Part shown: one piece after another, positions 9,140 through 18,538 of the stretch
Numbering within the stretch: position 1 is the stretch's first letter
Layout: the number at the start of each line of letters is the position of its first letter
Source: Streptomyces erythrochromogenes
GTDB taxonomy: Bacteria > Actinomycetota > Actinomycetes > Streptomycetales > Streptomycetaceae
DNA length: 64,000 nt
Assembly (NCBI RefSeq): GCF_036170895.1
Contig: NZ_CP108036.1
Span: forward strand, 2,666,001 to 2,730,000
Direction: 5' to 3'
Translations under genes and position numbers: made by a program
The notes under the pieces: generated by a model
Databases searched by the model: none
The model's input: only the letters and a program-made list of their open reading frames with translations
Told to the model about the DNA's origin: nothing

Positions 9140-10105
9140 ATGGGACGCCACGGACTCCACGCCGCGCCGCGCCGCGGCGGCAAGCGCGGCACCGCCCTGC
9201 GCACCGGCCTGCTGGGGGTCTCGGTGGCCGTCGCCCTGGGCGCCGCGGCCGTCACGACCGGCATGGTGCCGGTCGGCGCCTCCTTCCCCTATGTGGGCGT
9301 CAGCACCACGGACACCACGGTGAAGACCGGGGCGGCCAAGGCCACACCCGACTCCGCCTCCGACTCCGTGATCGACCGGCAGGGCGGCCTGGCGAGCCTG
9401 TCCGGCCGCGGCTCGGCGACGAGCAGCGCGCCCTCCCCCTCCGCGACGCCTCCGGCCTCGCCCTCCGCGCCGGCCTCGCCGACCCCCTCGGCGTCCGCAC
9501 CCCGGAAGGCGTCCCCCAGCACTACACCGCCGGCCGCATCACCCAGCAACACGCCGCCGGCCGCATCGCCCAGCACCACGCGCCGGACCCCGGCCGCCCC
9601 GGTCCCGGCCGCACCGGTCCCCTCCACCGAGGCCCCGAAGCAGACCGAGGCTCCGAAGAAGACCCAGGCCCCGGCGCCCTCCGCGCCGGCCCCCACCGCC
9701 ACCGCGACCCGGCCGAGCCTCGACACCCACTCGGCGGAGGAGGCGGCCGTCGTCACCCTGGTGAACCAGGAGCGCGCCCAGGCGGGCTGCGGCCCGGTCC
9801 GCGCCAACCCGCCGCTGGCGGCGCTGGCCGGCGCCTTCAGCAAGGACATGGCCGCCCGCGGCTTCTTCGGCCACGACGACCCCGAGGGCAACACCCCCTG
9901 GGACCGTGCCGCGAAGGCCGGCCTCTCGGGCCTCGGCGGCGAGAACATAGCCCGCGGCCAGGGCGATGCGGAGTCCGTGATGAGGGCCTGGATGAACAGC
10001 CCGGGCCACAAGGCGAACATCCTCAACTGCGAGTTCCGCACCCTGGGCGTCGGCGCCCACTTCGCCGCCGGCGGCCCCTGGTGGACCCAGGACTTCGGCT
10101 TCTGA
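9140..10105 (+). CDS. exported CAP/SCP domain protein with Ser/Pro/Ala-rich linker
   Basis: A 321-residue protein with a basic N terminus (MGRHGLHAAPRRGGKRG), a hydrophobic signal or anchor segment at about 22-48, a disordered linker rich in Ser, Pro, Ala and Thr (about 75-195), and a C-terminal CAP domain from about 200 to 321. CAP features seen are VVTLVNQERAQAGC, the KDMAARGFFGHDDP helix, GENIARG and the NSPGHKANILN motif. Bacterial CAP proteins are secreted and often act at the cell wall, but their activity is usually unknown. The linker has near-exact repeats of TPPAASPS. It is convergent with the flavodoxin-fold gene, 9 bases away. Confidence 0.9.
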   Translation: MGRHGLHAAPRRGGKRGTALRTGLLGVSVAVALGAAAVTTGMVPVGASFPYVGVSTTDTTVKTGAAKATPDSASDSVIDRQGGLASLSGRGSATSSAPSPSATPPASPSAPASPTPSASAPRKASPSTTPPAASPSNTPPAASPSTTRRTPAAPVPAAPVPSTEAPKQTEAPKKTQAPAPSAPAPTATATRPSLDTHSAEEAAVVTLVNQERAQAGCGPVRANPPLAALAGAFSKDMAARGFFGHDDPEGNTPWDRAAKAGLSGLGGENIARGQGDAESVMRAWMNSPGHKANILNCEFRTLGVGAHFAAGGPWWTQDFGF

Positions 10106-10114
10106 CAGCAGGGG

Positions 10115-10726
10115 TCAGACGGACGCGGCCGCCAGGGCCGCGCGGCCCGCGACGACGATGCGGGCGTGCTCGGCCACGCGGCGGCCCAGGTGCTCCGCCG
10201 TCGCGATGTCGGCCTTGTGGACGGCGTCGGCACCCTCGTCCGAGTTGGACTGGGCGGCCGCGCCGGAGAAGAAGCCCAGGCGGTTGAGGTCGTTCTCGGA
10301 GGCCGTGCTGGAGTTCCAGCCCGGCTTCAGGCCCAGGTTGACCCAGTTCATGCCGTGCTGCGCGGCCAGCACCTGGAAGAACTGCAGCGTGTGCAGCTTG
10401 TCGCCGCTCTTCGAGGCGGAGTTGGTGAAGCCCGCCGCGACCTTGTCCTGCCAGGCGTCGCCGAACCAGCGCTTCGAGGAGGCCTCGGCGAAGACGTGGA
10501 AGGCGCCCGAGGCGGTGCCCATGTAGGTCGGAGAACCGAAGACGATCGCGTCGGAGGCGTCGAGCAGCTCCCACTGCGCGTCGTCGATCTCGTCGACCTT
10601 GATCAGGTGGACGGTCGCCCCGGCGTCGACGGCGCCGCTGCGGACCGCCTCTGCGACGACAGCGGTGTGGCCGTAGCCGGAGTGGTAGGCGATCGAGACG
10701 ACGGGGGTGTGCGTGATACCGGACAA
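10115..10726 (-). CDS. flavodoxin-fold NAD(P)H oxidoreductase (WrbA-like)
   Basis: A 203-residue protein of the WrbA/NADPH-dependent FMN reductase type. It begins VVSIAYHSGYGHTAVVAEAV, the FMN phosphate-binding loop, and has GSPTYMGTASGAFHVF after the third strand; GLKPGWN and DLNRLGFFSGA are typical of the subgroup. Start is TTG 10726 with GGGAGAG upstream. The gene is divergent from an hxlR-type regulator, a pairing common for quinone or electrophile detoxification, so it is probably a quinone reductase under that regulator. The substrate is not shown by sequence. Confidence 0.85.
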   Translation of the reverse strand: MSGITHTPVVSIAYHSGYGHTAVVAEAVRSGAVDAGATVHLIKVDEIDDAQWELLDASDAIVFGSPTYMGTASGAFHVFAEASSKRWFGDAWQDKVAAGFTNSASKSGDKLHTLQFFQVLAAQHGMNWVNLGLKPGWNSSTASENDLNRLGFFSGAAAQSNSDEGADAVHKADIATAEHLGRRVAEHARIVVAGRAALAAASV

Positions 10727-10794
10727 GGCTGATCTCTCCCTCGGGAAGGCTCCCGTCGCAGCACGGGGCGCGCCGCGACGAGTAGCAGAGAACC

Positions 10795-10828
10795 ACTAAC
10801 TTTTCGAAAGCGCAAGCTCCGAGTTAGC
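10795..10828. promoter_or_regulatory. candidate HxlR operator between divergent genes
   Basis: Inverted repeat ACTAAC (10795-10800) and GTTAG (10823-10827) with intervening TTCGAA, in the 126-base region between the oxidoreductase and the HxlR regulator. HxlR proteins bind inverted repeats in such divergent promoters; assignment rests on position only. Confidence 0.45.
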
Positions 10829-10852
10829 GCTACCTGCGGGTACGCTTGTTCT

Positions 10853-11263
10853 ATGGAGACCCCTGCCTGTACCGAAGCCGAAGCCGAGCACTGCGAGCTG
10901 CCGTTCGACGTGTTCGCCCGCTCCTGCCCGTCCCGGGAGACGCTGGAACACGTCACCGGCCGCTGGGGAAGCCTCACCGTGGGCGCCCTGCGCGAGGGTC
11001 CGGTCCGCTTCAACGAGCTGCGCCGCCGGGTGGAGGGCGTGAGCGAGAAGATGCTGTCGCAGACCCTGCACGCGCTGGAGCGCGACGGGATCGTCCACCG
11101 CGAGGCGCAGCCGACCAACCCGCCGCGCGTGGACTACGAACTGACCCCCCTCGGCGTCGAGGTGGCGGACCGGCTCCTCGCGCTGATCCACCACCTGGAG
11201 GGGAGCATGCCGGCGGTGCTGTCCGCCCGGGACTCCTACGACGCGACCCGCGGCGGCCGCTGA
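10853..11263 (+). CDS. HxlR-family winged-helix transcriptional regulator
   Basis: A 136-residue MarR/HxlR-fold regulator. Family hallmarks are [20 protein letters not shown] at residues 23-42, the [20 protein letters not shown] recognition region (residues 54-73) and the LTPLG wing. Cys residues at 5, 13 and 23 could sense thiol-reactive compounds, as in some relatives, but this is inference. Divergent from the flavodoxin-fold reductase. Its last 28 bases overlap the end of mutM on the other strand. Confidence 0.9.
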   Translation: METPACTEAEAEHCELPFDVFARSCPSRETLEHVTGRWGSLTVGALREGPVRFNELRRRVEGVSEKMLSQTLHALERDGIVHREAQPTNPPRVDYELTPLGVEVADRLLALIHHLEGSMPAVLSARDSYDATRGGR

Positions 11264-12105
11264 CAGCGCGGGCAGAAGTAGCTCGACCTGTTCATCCACG
11301 GCCGCCGCCGCATCGGGGTGCCGCAGCGCCGGCAGGGCTCGTCCTCGCGCCCGTAGGCGTCGAGCGAACGGTCGAAGTACCCCGACTCGCCGTTCACGTT
11401 GACGTACAGGCTGTCGAAGCTCGTGCCGCCCACGGCGAGTGCCGCGTTCATGACGTCCCGGACATGGCCGAGGAGTTCCGTACTCCGGGGGCGCGTGAGG
11501 TTGGCCGTCGGGCGCTCGTAGTGCAGCTTCGAGCGCCACAGCGCTTCGTCCGCGTAGATGTTGCCGACCCCGCTGATCAGCGACTGGTCCAGCAGCGCCC
11601 GCTTGACGGTGGTCCGCTTGGCCCGCAGCGCGAGGTGGTAGGCCGTCTCGTCGAACAGCGGATCCAGGGGGTCGCGCGCGATGTGCGCGATGACGTCGGG
11701 CAGGCCCTCGGCGCTGTCGGCCACGGTCTCGTGCAGCGAGAGCCCGCCGAAGGTCCGCTGGTCCACGAAGCGCAGCTCCGTCCCGGCGTCGTCCCCGAAG
11801 CGCACCCGGATCCGCAGGTGCTTCTCGTCGGGGGCGTCCTCGGGCTGCACGAGCAGCTGCCCGCTCATGCCCAGGTGCCCGAGCACCGACAGGTCCCGCC
11901 CCGCCAGGGGCAGCCACAGGTACTTCCCGCGCCGCTGCGGGACCCCGAGGGTCTCCCCCCGCAGCCGTGCCGCGAAGTCGGCCCCGCCGCCCGGATGGCG
12001 CCTCACCGCACGCGGGTGCAGGACCTCGACGGCCTCGACGGTCCGGCCGGCGACCCAGCGTTCGAGCCCCCGTCGCACGACTTCGACTTCGGGCAGCTCG
12101 GGCAC
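11236..12105 (-). CDS. mutM: formamidopyrimidine-DNA glycosylase (Fpg/MutM)
   Basis: Base-excision repair glycosylase/AP lyase that removes 8-oxoguanine and ring-opened purines. The mature N terminus PELPEVE gives the catalytic Pro and Glu; HLGMSG, the VGNIYADE loop and the C-terminal zinc finger (CRRC near 258-261, CPRC near 278-281) are all present in 289 residues. Start GTG 12105 has CGGAGG upstream. The 3' end overlaps the convergent hxlR gene by 28 bases. It follows rnc, with a strong hairpin between them. Confidence 0.97.
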   Translation of the reverse strand: MPELPEVEVVRRGLERWVAGRTVEAVEVLHPRAVRRHPGGGADFAARLRGETLGVPQRRGKYLWLPLAGRDLSVLGHLGMSGQLLVQPEDAPDEKHLRIRVRFGDDAGTELRFVDQRTFGGLSLHETVADSAEGLPDVIAHIARDPLDPLFDETAYHLALRAKRTTVKRALLDQSLISGVGNIYADEALWRSKLHYERPTANLTRPRSTELLGHVRDVMNAALAVGGTSFDSLYVNVNGESGYFDRSLDAYGREDEPCRRCGTPMRRRPWMNRSSYFCPRCQRPPRVAS

Positions 12106-12168
12106 GGGGAACCTCCGGTGAGTGCGGATCTGGGCGCTGCCGCGAGCGTACCGGCCGCCCGGAAACGG

Positions 12169-12203
12169 CATCGCCCGCCCCTGCTGTGCAGGGGCGGGCG
12201 ATG
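12169..12203 (-). terminator. 15-bp perfect hairpin between rnc and mutM
   Basis: Arms 12169-12183 and 12189-12203 pair perfectly around a 5-base loop, 18 bases after the rnc stop codon. There is no T tract; it may be a terminator or a processing site that lowers mutM expression relative to rnc. Confidence 0.6.
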
Positions 12204-12220
12204 GAATACCCGAAGGAAGG

Positions 12221-13060
12221 TCAGGCGTCCGGCGCCGGATCGGCGGGCGTCGGCACCCCGCCGCCCACGGTCTCGGCCGAAGCCGGGACCTCTGCCGGAA
12301 CGGCGGCCGCTGCCGCCGCGATCCGCTCGTCCGCCGCGGCGCGGATCCCGCGCCAAGCGGACTCCGCGGCCTGCTGTTCCGCTTCCTTCTTGCTGCGGCC
12401 GGTGCCGGTGCCGTACGAGACACCACCGACGCGGGCGGCAGCAGTGAAGGTCTTCTCGTGGTCCGGGCCGGTCTCGGTGACCAGGTATTCCGGTACGCCA
12501 AGACCTTCGGCCGCCGTGAGCTCCTGGAGGCTGGTCTTCCAGTCCAGGCCGGCCCCGAGGTTCGAGGACTTCTCGATGAGCGGGTCGAAGAGCCGGTGGA
12601 CCAGCTCCGAGGCCGCGTCGAGGCCCTGGTCGAGGTAGACCGCGCCGATGACCGCTTCAAGGGTGTCGGCGAGGATGGAGGCCTTGTCCCGGCCGCCCGT
12701 GCCCTCTTCGCCCCGGCCGAGCCGGATGAAGGAGCCGAGTTCGAGGCCGCGCCCGACCTCCGCCAGTGCGCGCGAGTTGACCACCGCGGCCCGAAGCTTG
12801 GCCAGCTGGCCTTCGGGGAGGTCCGGGTGGGTCGTGTACAGCGTGTCCGTGACCACCAGGCCCAGCACGGAGTCCCCGAGGAACTCCAGGCGTTCGTTGG
12901 TGGGCAGACCGCCGTTCTCGTACGCGTACGAGCGGTGGGTCAGCGCACGCACCAGAAGGGCGGACTCGAGTCGGTACCCGAGCCGCCCTTCCAGAAGCGT
13001 GTGGGACGAGGCCGCGTTGTTACTGTCTGCCTGCTTCTCAGCGTTGGACAGCTCAGACAT
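12221..13060 (-). CDS. rnc: ribonuclease III
   Basis: Double-strand-specific endoribonuclease that processes rRNA and mRNA; in S. coelicolor the same gene (absB) also affects antibiotic production. Signature [13 protein letters not shown] is at residues 56-68, the catalytic DTLEAVIGA Asp/Glu cluster follows near 135, and a dsRNA-binding domain runs from about 182 to 250. The C-terminal tail is Ala/Pro-rich. ATG 13060 has GAGAGG upstream. The gene lies 19 bases after rpmF in an apparent DUF177-rpmF-rnc operon. Confidence 0.97.
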   Translation of the reverse strand: MSELSNAEKQADSNNAASSHTLLEGRLGYRLESALLVRALTHRSYAYENGGLPTNERLEFLGDSVLGLVVTDTLYTTHPDLPEGQLAKLRAAVVNSRALAEVGRGLELGSFIRLGRGEEGTGGRDKASILADTLEAVIGAVYLDQGLDAASELVHRLFDPLIEKSSNLGAGLDWKTSLQELTAAEGLGVPEYLVTETGPDHEKTFTAAARVGGVSYGTGTGRSKKEAEQQAAESAWRGIRAAADERIAAAAAAVPAEVPASAETVGGGVPTPADPAPDA

Positions 13061-13079
13061 TGCGCCTCTCACCAGCCGC

Positions 13080-13253
13080 TCAGACCTCGAGGACCTGGCG
13101 CTTGTTGTAGGTGCCGCAGCTCGGGCACGCGATGTGCTGGAGCTTCGGCTCCTGGCAACGCTCACACGAAACCAGGGTGGGGACCGCAGCCTTCCACTGC
13201 GACCGGCGGTGGCGCGTGTTGCTGCGCGACATCTTCCGCTTCGGAACAGCCAC
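13080..13253 (-). CDS. rpmF: 50S ribosomal protein L32
   Basis: A 57-residue ribosomal protein with the typical start [16 protein letters not shown] and a zinc ribbon CERC...CPSC, so it is the zinc-containing form. Start GTG 13253 has GGAGAAG upstream. It sits 2 bases after the DUF177 gene and 19 bases before rnc, the classical order. Confidence 0.97.
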   Translation of the reverse strand: MAVPKRKMSRSNTRHRRSQWKAAVPTLVSCERCQEPKLQHIACPSCGTYNKRQVLEV

Positions 13254-13255
13254 GG

Positions 13256-13963
13256 CTACTTCTCCTGCTTCTCGGCGGCGCTCTGAACTCCGTCAGACGC
13301 AGTGCCGCTCATGTTGTCCTTCTCATCGCCCTGATCGGTGACGAGTCCCTGCAATGCCGCCCAACGGATGTCGACGGCGTCGTGGTGGTGGTCCGGGTCG
13401 TCGTTCAGGCCGGCCCCGCATTCAGGGCACAGTCCGAGACAGTCCTCCCGGCACACCGGCTGCATCGGCAGTGCGAGCACCACCGCGTCCCGCAGCACGG
13501 GTTCGAGGTCGAACAAACCGTCCTCGAGGAAGAGCGTGTCCTCGTCGTCCTCGGCGTCGTCGGCCGGCTCCGCTTTGGCGCGGCCCCGGTCGTCGGCGTC
13601 AGGGTACGAGAACATCTCCTGGAAGTCCGCCTTGAGCTCACGCTCGACGGTCTCCAGACACCTTACGCACTCCCCCGTCGCCGATGCACGGACGGTGCCT
13701 GTGACGAGCACCCCTTCCATGACCGACTCGAGGCGGAGGTTGAGCTTCACCGGGGCGCCTTCCGGCACTCCGATCACGTCGGCCAGACCGAGGTCGGCCG
13801 GTGCGTCGATCTCACGGGACAACCGCTGCATGGCACCAGGACGCCGACCCAGCTCGTGCGTGTCGAACACGAGGGGGTTGCGGTGGTCGAGGCGGGTGTT
13901 CAGGGCCGTTCCTGCTTTCACAGATCGCTGAAGATCAAAGATTCCGCCGCTCACGGGCAGCAT
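13256..13963 (-). CDS. DUF177/YceD-family protein, 23S rRNA accumulation protein
   Basis: YceD-family protein needed in other bacteria for normal 23S rRNA accumulation, almost always encoded next to rpmF. Family features are the N-terminal [11 protein letters not shown] region, a CVRCLE motif, an acidic stretch (about residues 128-145), and the C-terminal [13 protein letters not shown] metal-binding-like motif. The first 20 or so residues are uncertain: ATG 13963 and GTG 13954 both lack a strong ribosome binding site, and the conserved part begins near [11 protein letters not shown]. The C-terminal tail overlaps no other gene. Confidence 0.88.
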   Translation of the reverse strand: MLPVSGGIFDLQRSVKAGTALNTRLDHRNPLVFDTHELGRRPGAMQRLSREIDAPADLGLADVIGVPEGAPVKLNLRLESVMEGVLVTGTVRASATGECVRCLETVERELKADFQEMFSYPDADDRGRAKAEPADDAEDDEDTLFLEDGLFDLEPVLRDAVVLALPMQPVCREDCLGLCPECGAGLNDDPDHHHDAVDIRWAALQGLVTDQGDEKDNMSGTASDGVQSAAEKQEK

Positions 13964-14032
13964 GGATCGCGACGCATACGCGCGACCGAAGAGCCAGGAT
14001 ACCCGGAGCGGAGCCGTGCGCCCAATCCGGTG

Positions 14033-15070
14033 TCAGCGGCCCTGTTCGTACTGGCGCAGCTGGTCCAGGTTGATCATGCTCGTGTCGAAGAAGCTGGTTT
14101 CGTCGAGCGAGGGCTGCTGGGCCTGCTGCGGGTGCTGGGCCTGCTGCGGCTGCTGGTAGGCGGCGTACGGGTCGGGCTGCTGCTGGTAGGCCGAGTACGG
14201 GTCCGGCTGCTGCTGGTAGCCCCCGTACGGGTCCTGGTAGGAGTAGGCGTCCTGCTGCTGGGCCGCGGGCTGCTGGTAGGCGTACGAGTCGTACAGGAGC
14301 TCCGGCTGGGCCGGGATCGGCGCCTGCACGCGCGCGGGCTCCGGTTCCGCGAGGCCCGCCAGGAAGTCCGAGTCGCTCGCGGAGCGGGAGGACTGGCCCC
14401 CCGCCGCGTCCTGGGCCGCCATGTGCACGCCCAGGTCGTCCGTCGGGACCCGGCCGAGCAGCTTCTGGCGGCCGCGGCCCACGGCCTCCAGGGTCTTGGA
14501 GAGCACCGCCTCGAAGGTCGCGAGCTTGGTGTCCACGTAGGCGTCCGCCTGCTGCCGCTGCGTCTCGGGGTCGTGGCTGCGCTCGGGCGCGTCCGCGTCC
14601 GGGTAGCCGTCCTCGTCCAGGCCCGGGCCGCGGCCCAGCAGCTTCTCCCGGCCCCGGTCCACCGAGCCGATCGTCTTGGTCAGCACGACCTCGAAGTTCG
14701 CGAGCTTGCTGTCGACGTAGTCGTCGGCCTCGGCCCGGATCTCCTCGGCCTCCCGGCGGGCCTCCTCCAGGATGCGGTCCGCCTCGGCCTGGGAGCGCCG
14801 TGCGATCTCGGTGTCGGCGATCAGCGAACCGCGCTGGTTGTGGGCCGCGTCGATGATCCGCTCCGCCTCCCGGCGGGCGTCCTCGACCATCTGCTCCCGG
14901 CCGCCGATGAGCTCCTGGGCCTGTGCGAGCGAGCCGGGGAGCGCCTGGCGGACCTCTTCCAGCTGGGCGAGCAGCTCGGCGCGGTTGATCACGCAGGAGG
15001 CCGACATGGGCATGGAGCGGGCGCCGCCGACGGCCGCGACGATCTCGTCGAGCTTCTTCTGCACGTCCAT
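14033..15070 (-). CDS. SepIVA/DivIVA-like coiled-coil cell-division protein
   Basis: A 345-residue coiled-coil protein matching by position and pattern the mycobacterial SepIVA (Rv2927c), a septation factor. MDVQKKLDEIVAAVGGA opens the conserved N terminus; long helices rich in Ala, Glu and Arg run from about 35 to 195, and two related blocks (DDYVDSKLANFEVVL and DAYVDTKLATFEAVL) form an internal repeat ending in GRGREKLLGR-type motifs. The C terminus is a Gln/Tyr/Pro-rich disordered tail with tandem YQQQPDPY units, then a conserved end with FFDTSMINLDQLRQYEQGR. ATG 15070 was chosen; a GTG 12 bases upstream is possible. Confidence 0.85.
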   Translation of the reverse strand: MDVQKKLDEIVAAVGGARSMPMSASCVINRAELLAQLEEVRQALPGSLAQAQELIGGREQMVEDARREAERIIDAAHNQRGSLIADTEIARRSQAEADRILEEARREAEEIRAEADDYVDSKLANFEVVLTKTIGSVDRGREKLLGRGPGLDEDGYPDADAPERSHDPETQRQQADAYVDTKLATFEAVLSKTLEAVGRGRQKLLGRVPTDDLGVHMAAQDAAGGQSSRSASDSDFLAGLAEPEPARVQAPIPAQPELLYDSYAYQQPAAQQQDAYSYQDPYGGYQQQPDPYSAYQQQPDPYAAYQQPQQAQHPQQAQQPSLDETSFFDTSMINLDQLRQYEQGR

Positions 15071-15173
15071 GGGGGCTCGCACTCTCTCGGCCTCAGGCGG
15101 TTCCTGAGACGGACGGGACGACTGTAAGGCCAGCGGGCGGGCCCCCGACACCGACTGACGGCCCGTCAGGGGG

Positions 15174-15671
15174 TCAGCGCTCGCGCAGCCGCTCCAGGAG
15201 CGCCGTGTGCACGTGCTCCGGCAGCAGGTGGGCGACGTCTCCGCCCCAGGTCGCGACCTCCTTGACCAGCGAGGAGGACAGAAAGCTGTAGGAGGGGATG
15301 GTCGGGACGAACAGCGTCTCGACGCCCGACAGGCCCAGGTTCATCTGGGCCATCTGGAGCTCGTAGTCGAAGTCGCTGACCGCGCGCAGGCCCTTGACGA
15401 TGGCCGGGATGTCCCGCTGCTTGCAGAAGTCGACGAGCAGTCCGCGGAAGGCCTCCACCTGGACGTTGCCGTAGTCCGCCGTCGCCTCGCGGATCAGCTC
15501 GATCCGCTCCTCGACGGTGAAGAGGCCCTGCTTCGACTCGTTGATCCCCACGGCGACGTGCACGACGTCGTACAGCCTGGAGGCGCGTCCGATGATGTCG
15601 AGGTGTCCGTTGTGGATGGGATCGAAGGACCCCGGACAGACGGCGCGGCGCAACTGAGCTCCCTCGTTCAT
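15174..15671 (-). CDS. coaD: pantetheine-phosphate adenylyltransferase
   Basis: Fourth step of CoA synthesis: transfers AMP from ATP to 4'-phosphopantetheine. The nucleotidyltransferase motif CPGSFDPIHNGHLDII (residues 12-27) with the T/HxGH site, KGLRAVSDFDYE and the S-rich YSFLSSSLVKE loop are intact; 165 residues is normal. Its ATG overlaps the rsmD stop (ATGA), so the two are translationally coupled. Confidence 0.97.
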   Translation of the reverse strand: MNEGAQLRRAVCPGSFDPIHNGHLDIIGRASRLYDVVHVAVGINESKQGLFTVEERIELIREATADYGNVQVEAFRGLLVDFCKQRDIPAIVKGLRAVSDFDYELQMAQMNLGLSGVETLFVPTIPSYSFLSSSLVKEVATWGGDVAHLLPEHVHTALLERLRER

Positions 15672-16246
15672 GAGTCTTCGCTGGTGAAAGCGGCGCGGCC
15701 GTACCAAAGGGTGCCCTCGCCGTACTTGCGCGACCGGAGCGGCTCGAAGCCCTCGGGCCACGGGAAGGCGCCGCTCCTGGTGCTGCGCTCCACGGTGACG
15801 AGCGCGTCGTCCGTGATCCAGCCATTGGACCGGAGTGTGAGCAGGATCTCCCGCAGGTCCGCGCTGTCCACGGCGTACGGCGGGTCCAGGAAGACGACGT
15901 CGTACGGGTGCCCGCCCGCGCGGGCCGCCACGATCTGCTCGGCCTTGCCGGCCCGGAATTCGGCGCCGGGCAGGCCCAGCGTCCTGATGTTGTCCCGGAT
16001 CGCCTTGGCGGCCTTGGGGTCCGCCTCGACCAGGAGGGCGTGGTCCGCGCCCCGGGAGAGGGCTTCCAGGCCGACGGCGCCGGAGCCGCCGTACAGGTCG
16101 AGCACCCGGGCCCCTTCGACCCCGTGCAGCGACTCCCAGGTGGAGAAGAGGCCTTCGCGCATCCGGTCCGAGGTCGGCCGGGTGCCGGTGCCGGGGGGCA
16201 CGGCCAGCCGTCGCCCGCCGGCGCTGCCGGCGATCACGCGGGTCAT
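15668..16246 (-). CDS. rsmD: 16S rRNA (guanine(966)-N(2))-methyltransferase RsmD
   Basis: A 192-residue SAM-dependent methyltransferase acting on 16S rRNA. Seen are the N-terminal RVIAGSAGGRRL motif, the TRPTSDRMREGLF segment, SAM-binding DLYGGSGAVGLEALSRGA and the catalytic DPPY motif near residue 125. ATG 16246 was chosen over an upstream in-frame codon because family members start MTRVIAG. Operon order recG-rsmD-coaD, overlapping coaD by 4 bases. Confidence 0.96.
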   Translation of the reverse strand: MTRVIAGSAGGRRLAVPPGTGTRPTSDRMREGLFSTWESLHGVEGARVLDLYGGSGAVGLEALSRGADHALLVEADPKAAKAIRDNIRTLGLPGAEFRAGKAEQIVAARAGGHPYDVVFLDPPYAVDSADLREILLTLRSNGWITDDALVTVERSTRSGAFPWPEGFEPLRSRKYGEGTLWYGRAAFTSEDS

Positions 16247-16319
16247 CTGGGGTCCTTCGGTACGGCGGTAGGGGGAGCGCGGCGGACTGCCGCGGCACTC
16301 CAACGATAGGTCGTGCCGC

Positions 16320-18512
16320 TCAGCCCTTCTCCAGGTACTGCTCGCGCTCGGTGTCGAGCAGGGCGTCCAGCGCGGTCCGCAGGCCCGGCAGCCGCTCCAG
16401 CGCGGGGTCCTCGGCCACCACGCGGGTGGCCTCCTCCCGGGCCTGGGCGATGACCTCCTCGTCGTCGATGACGGCGAGCATGCGCAGCGAGGAGCGCACC
16501 CCCGACTGGGCCTGGCCCAGGACGTCGCCCTCGCGCCGCTGTTCCAGGTCGATCCGGGAGAGCTCGAAGCCGTCGAGGGTGGCGGCGACGGCGGCGAGCC
16601 GGGCCCTGGCGGGGCTCGCCTCGTGCATCTCGCTGACCAGCAGGCACAGGCCGGGGGCGGAGCCGCGGCCGACGCGGCCGCGCAGCTGGTGGAGCTGGGA
16701 GACGCCGAACCGGTCAGCGTCCATGATCACCATGACGGTGGAGTTGGGGACGTTCACGCCGACCTCGATGACGGTGGTGGCGACCAGCACCTTCACCTCG
16801 CCGGCCGCGAACCGGCGCATGACGTCGTCCTTGTCGGCGGGGTCCATCCGGCCGTGCAGCACCTCGACGCGCAGCCCGGCCAGCGGTCCGCGGCCGAGCT
16901 GCTCGGCGATCTCCAGGACCGCGAGCGGCGGCCGCCTGTCGGCCTCCTCGGCCGCCTGCTTCTTCTTGGGGTCGTCCTCCCCGTCGCCGATGCGCGGGCA
17001 GACCACGTACGCCTGGTGGCCCTTCTCCACCTCCTCGCGGACCCGCTCCCAGGCCCGGGCGAGGAAGTGCGGCTTGTCCTTGGCCGGCACCACGTGGGTG
17101 GCGATCGGCGAGCGCCCGGCGGGCAGCTGGTCCAGGACGGAGGTCTCCAGGTCGCCGAAGACGGTCATGGCGACGGTGCGCGGGATCGGGGTGGCGGTCA
17201 TCACCAGCAGGTGCGGGGGCTGCTTGCCCTTGGACCGGAGCGCGTCTCGCTGCTCCACGCCGAAGCGGTGCTGTTCGTCCACGACGACCAGGCCGAGGTC
17301 GTGGAACTGCACCTTGTCCTCGATCAGGGCGTGCGTGCCGATGACGATCCCGGCCTCGCCGGTGACCAGGTCGAGCAGGGCCTGGCGGCGCGCCGGCATC
17401 CCCATGGACCCGGTGAGCAGCACGACCTTGGTGCCCTGGTCGGATCCGCCGAGCATGCCGCCCTCGGCCAGTTCGCCCATCATCTCGACGATGGAGCGGT
17501 GGTGCTGCTGGGCGAGCACCTCGGTCGGCGCGAGCATCGCCGCCTGCCCGCCGGAGTCCACGACGGCCAGCATCGCCCGCAGGGCCACCATCGTCTTCCC
17601 GCTTCCGACCTCGCCCTGGAGGAGGCGGTGCATGGGGTGGCTGGTGGCGAGGTCGTCGAAGATCTCCTTCGAGACCTTCTGCTGGCCCTCGGTGAGGGTG
17701 AAGGGGAGCTTGGCGTCGAAGGCGTCGAGCAGCCCGCCGGGGGCGGGGCGGCGCGGGACGGCCGGGAGCTGGGCGTCGGCGTGGCGGCGGCGGGCCAGGG
17801 CGACCTGCAGGACGAAGGCCTCGTCCCACTTCAGGCGTTGGCGGGCGTCTTCGATGTCGGCCTTGGTGGCCGGCCGGTGGATCTTCAGCAGGGCCTCGGT
17901 GAGCGGTACGAGCCCGCGGCCCTCGCGCAGGGCCGGCGGCAGCGGGTCCACGGCCTCCTGGGCGCTGGGCAGCACGGCGTCCACGCACTTGGCGATCTTC
18001 CAGGACTCCAGCTTCGCGCAGGCCGGGTAGATCGGGATGAGCTGGTTGGCGAAGGCGGTGGCGGCGTCCCGGTCGGAGGCGTCGGCGCCGAGCGGCTCGT
18101 ACGCCGGGTGCGCGAGCTGGAGCTTGTGGTTGAACTTGGAGACCTTGCCGGCGAACATCGCGCGGCTGCCGGGGAGCAGTTCCTTGTGCGGCTTGTGGAC
18201 CCCGGCACCGAAGAAGACCAGCTGGAGGCGGCCGCTGCCGTCGGTGATGGTCACCTCCAGCCGCTTGCCCCGGCCCCCGTTGAAGGTCAGGACGCGGGCG
18301 TCGGCGACCTGCGCGACGACGGTCACGTGCTCGTCGATCTGGTCGGCGAGCTCGGCCAGCGAGGTCAGCTCACCGCGCTCGGCGTACCGCCTCGGGTAGT
18401 GGTGGAGCAGGTCCAGGGCCGTGTGCAGGCCGAGCTGCTCGGCCAGCACCTTGGCGGTGGCGGGACCGAGCGTCTTCTTGAGGTCTTCGTCGAGCGCGGG
18501 CACGTGTTCCAT
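16320..18512 (-). CDS. recG: ATP-dependent DNA helicase RecG
   Basis: A 730-residue branch-migrating helicase that rescues stalled forks. The wedge/OB domain lies at about 60-165, Walker A GEVGSGKT near 300, DEQH box (VVDEQHRFGV) near 409, and the helicase C-terminal motif QLHQLRGRVGRG near 605, followed by the RecG-specific LEQRREGDVLGQAQSG segment. ATG 18512 is used; its ribosome binding site is weak. It begins 26 bases after the DAK2 gene. Confidence 0.97.
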   Translation of the reverse strand: MEHVPALDEDLKKTLGPATAKVLAEQLGLHTALDLLHHYPRRYAERGELTSLAELADQIDEHVTVVAQVADARVLTFNGGRGKRLEVTITDGSGRLQLVFFGAGVHKPHKELLPGSRAMFAGKVSKFNHKLQLAHPAYEPLGADASDRDAATAFANQLIPIYPACAKLESWKIAKCVDAVLPSAQEAVDPLPPALREGRGLVPLTEALLKIHRPATKADIEDARQRLKWDEAFVLQVALARRRHADAQLPAVPRRPAPGGLLDAFDAKLPFTLTEGQQKVSKEIFDDLATSHPMHRLLQGEVGSGKTMVALRAMLAVVDSGGQAAMLAPTEVLAQQHHRSIVEMMGELAEGGMLGGSDQGTKVVLLTGSMGMPARRQALLDLVTGEAGIVIGTHALIEDKVQFHDLGLVVVDEQHRFGVEQRDALRSKGKQPPHLLVMTATPIPRTVAMTVFGDLETSVLDQLPAGRSPIATHVVPAKDKPHFLARAWERVREEVEKGHQAYVVCPRIGDGEDDPKKKQAAEEADRRPPLAVLEIAEQLGRGPLAGLRVEVLHGRMDPADKDDVMRRFAAGEVKVLVATTVIEVGVNVPNSTVMVIMDADRFGVSQLHQLRGRVGRGSAPGLCLLVSEMHEASPARARLAAVAATLDGFELSRIDLEQRREGDVLGQAQSGVRSSLRMLAVIDDEEVIAQAREEATRVVAEDPALERLPGLRTALDALLDTEREQYLEKG

Positions 18513-18538
18513 TGCACACCATGGCGCTGACAAGCCGG

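Noticed and set aside
12122..15127. A 1001-codon plus-strand open frame across rnc, rpmF and DUF177
   Set aside because: Spans several well-established genes on the other strand; no ribosome binding site or recognisable domain.
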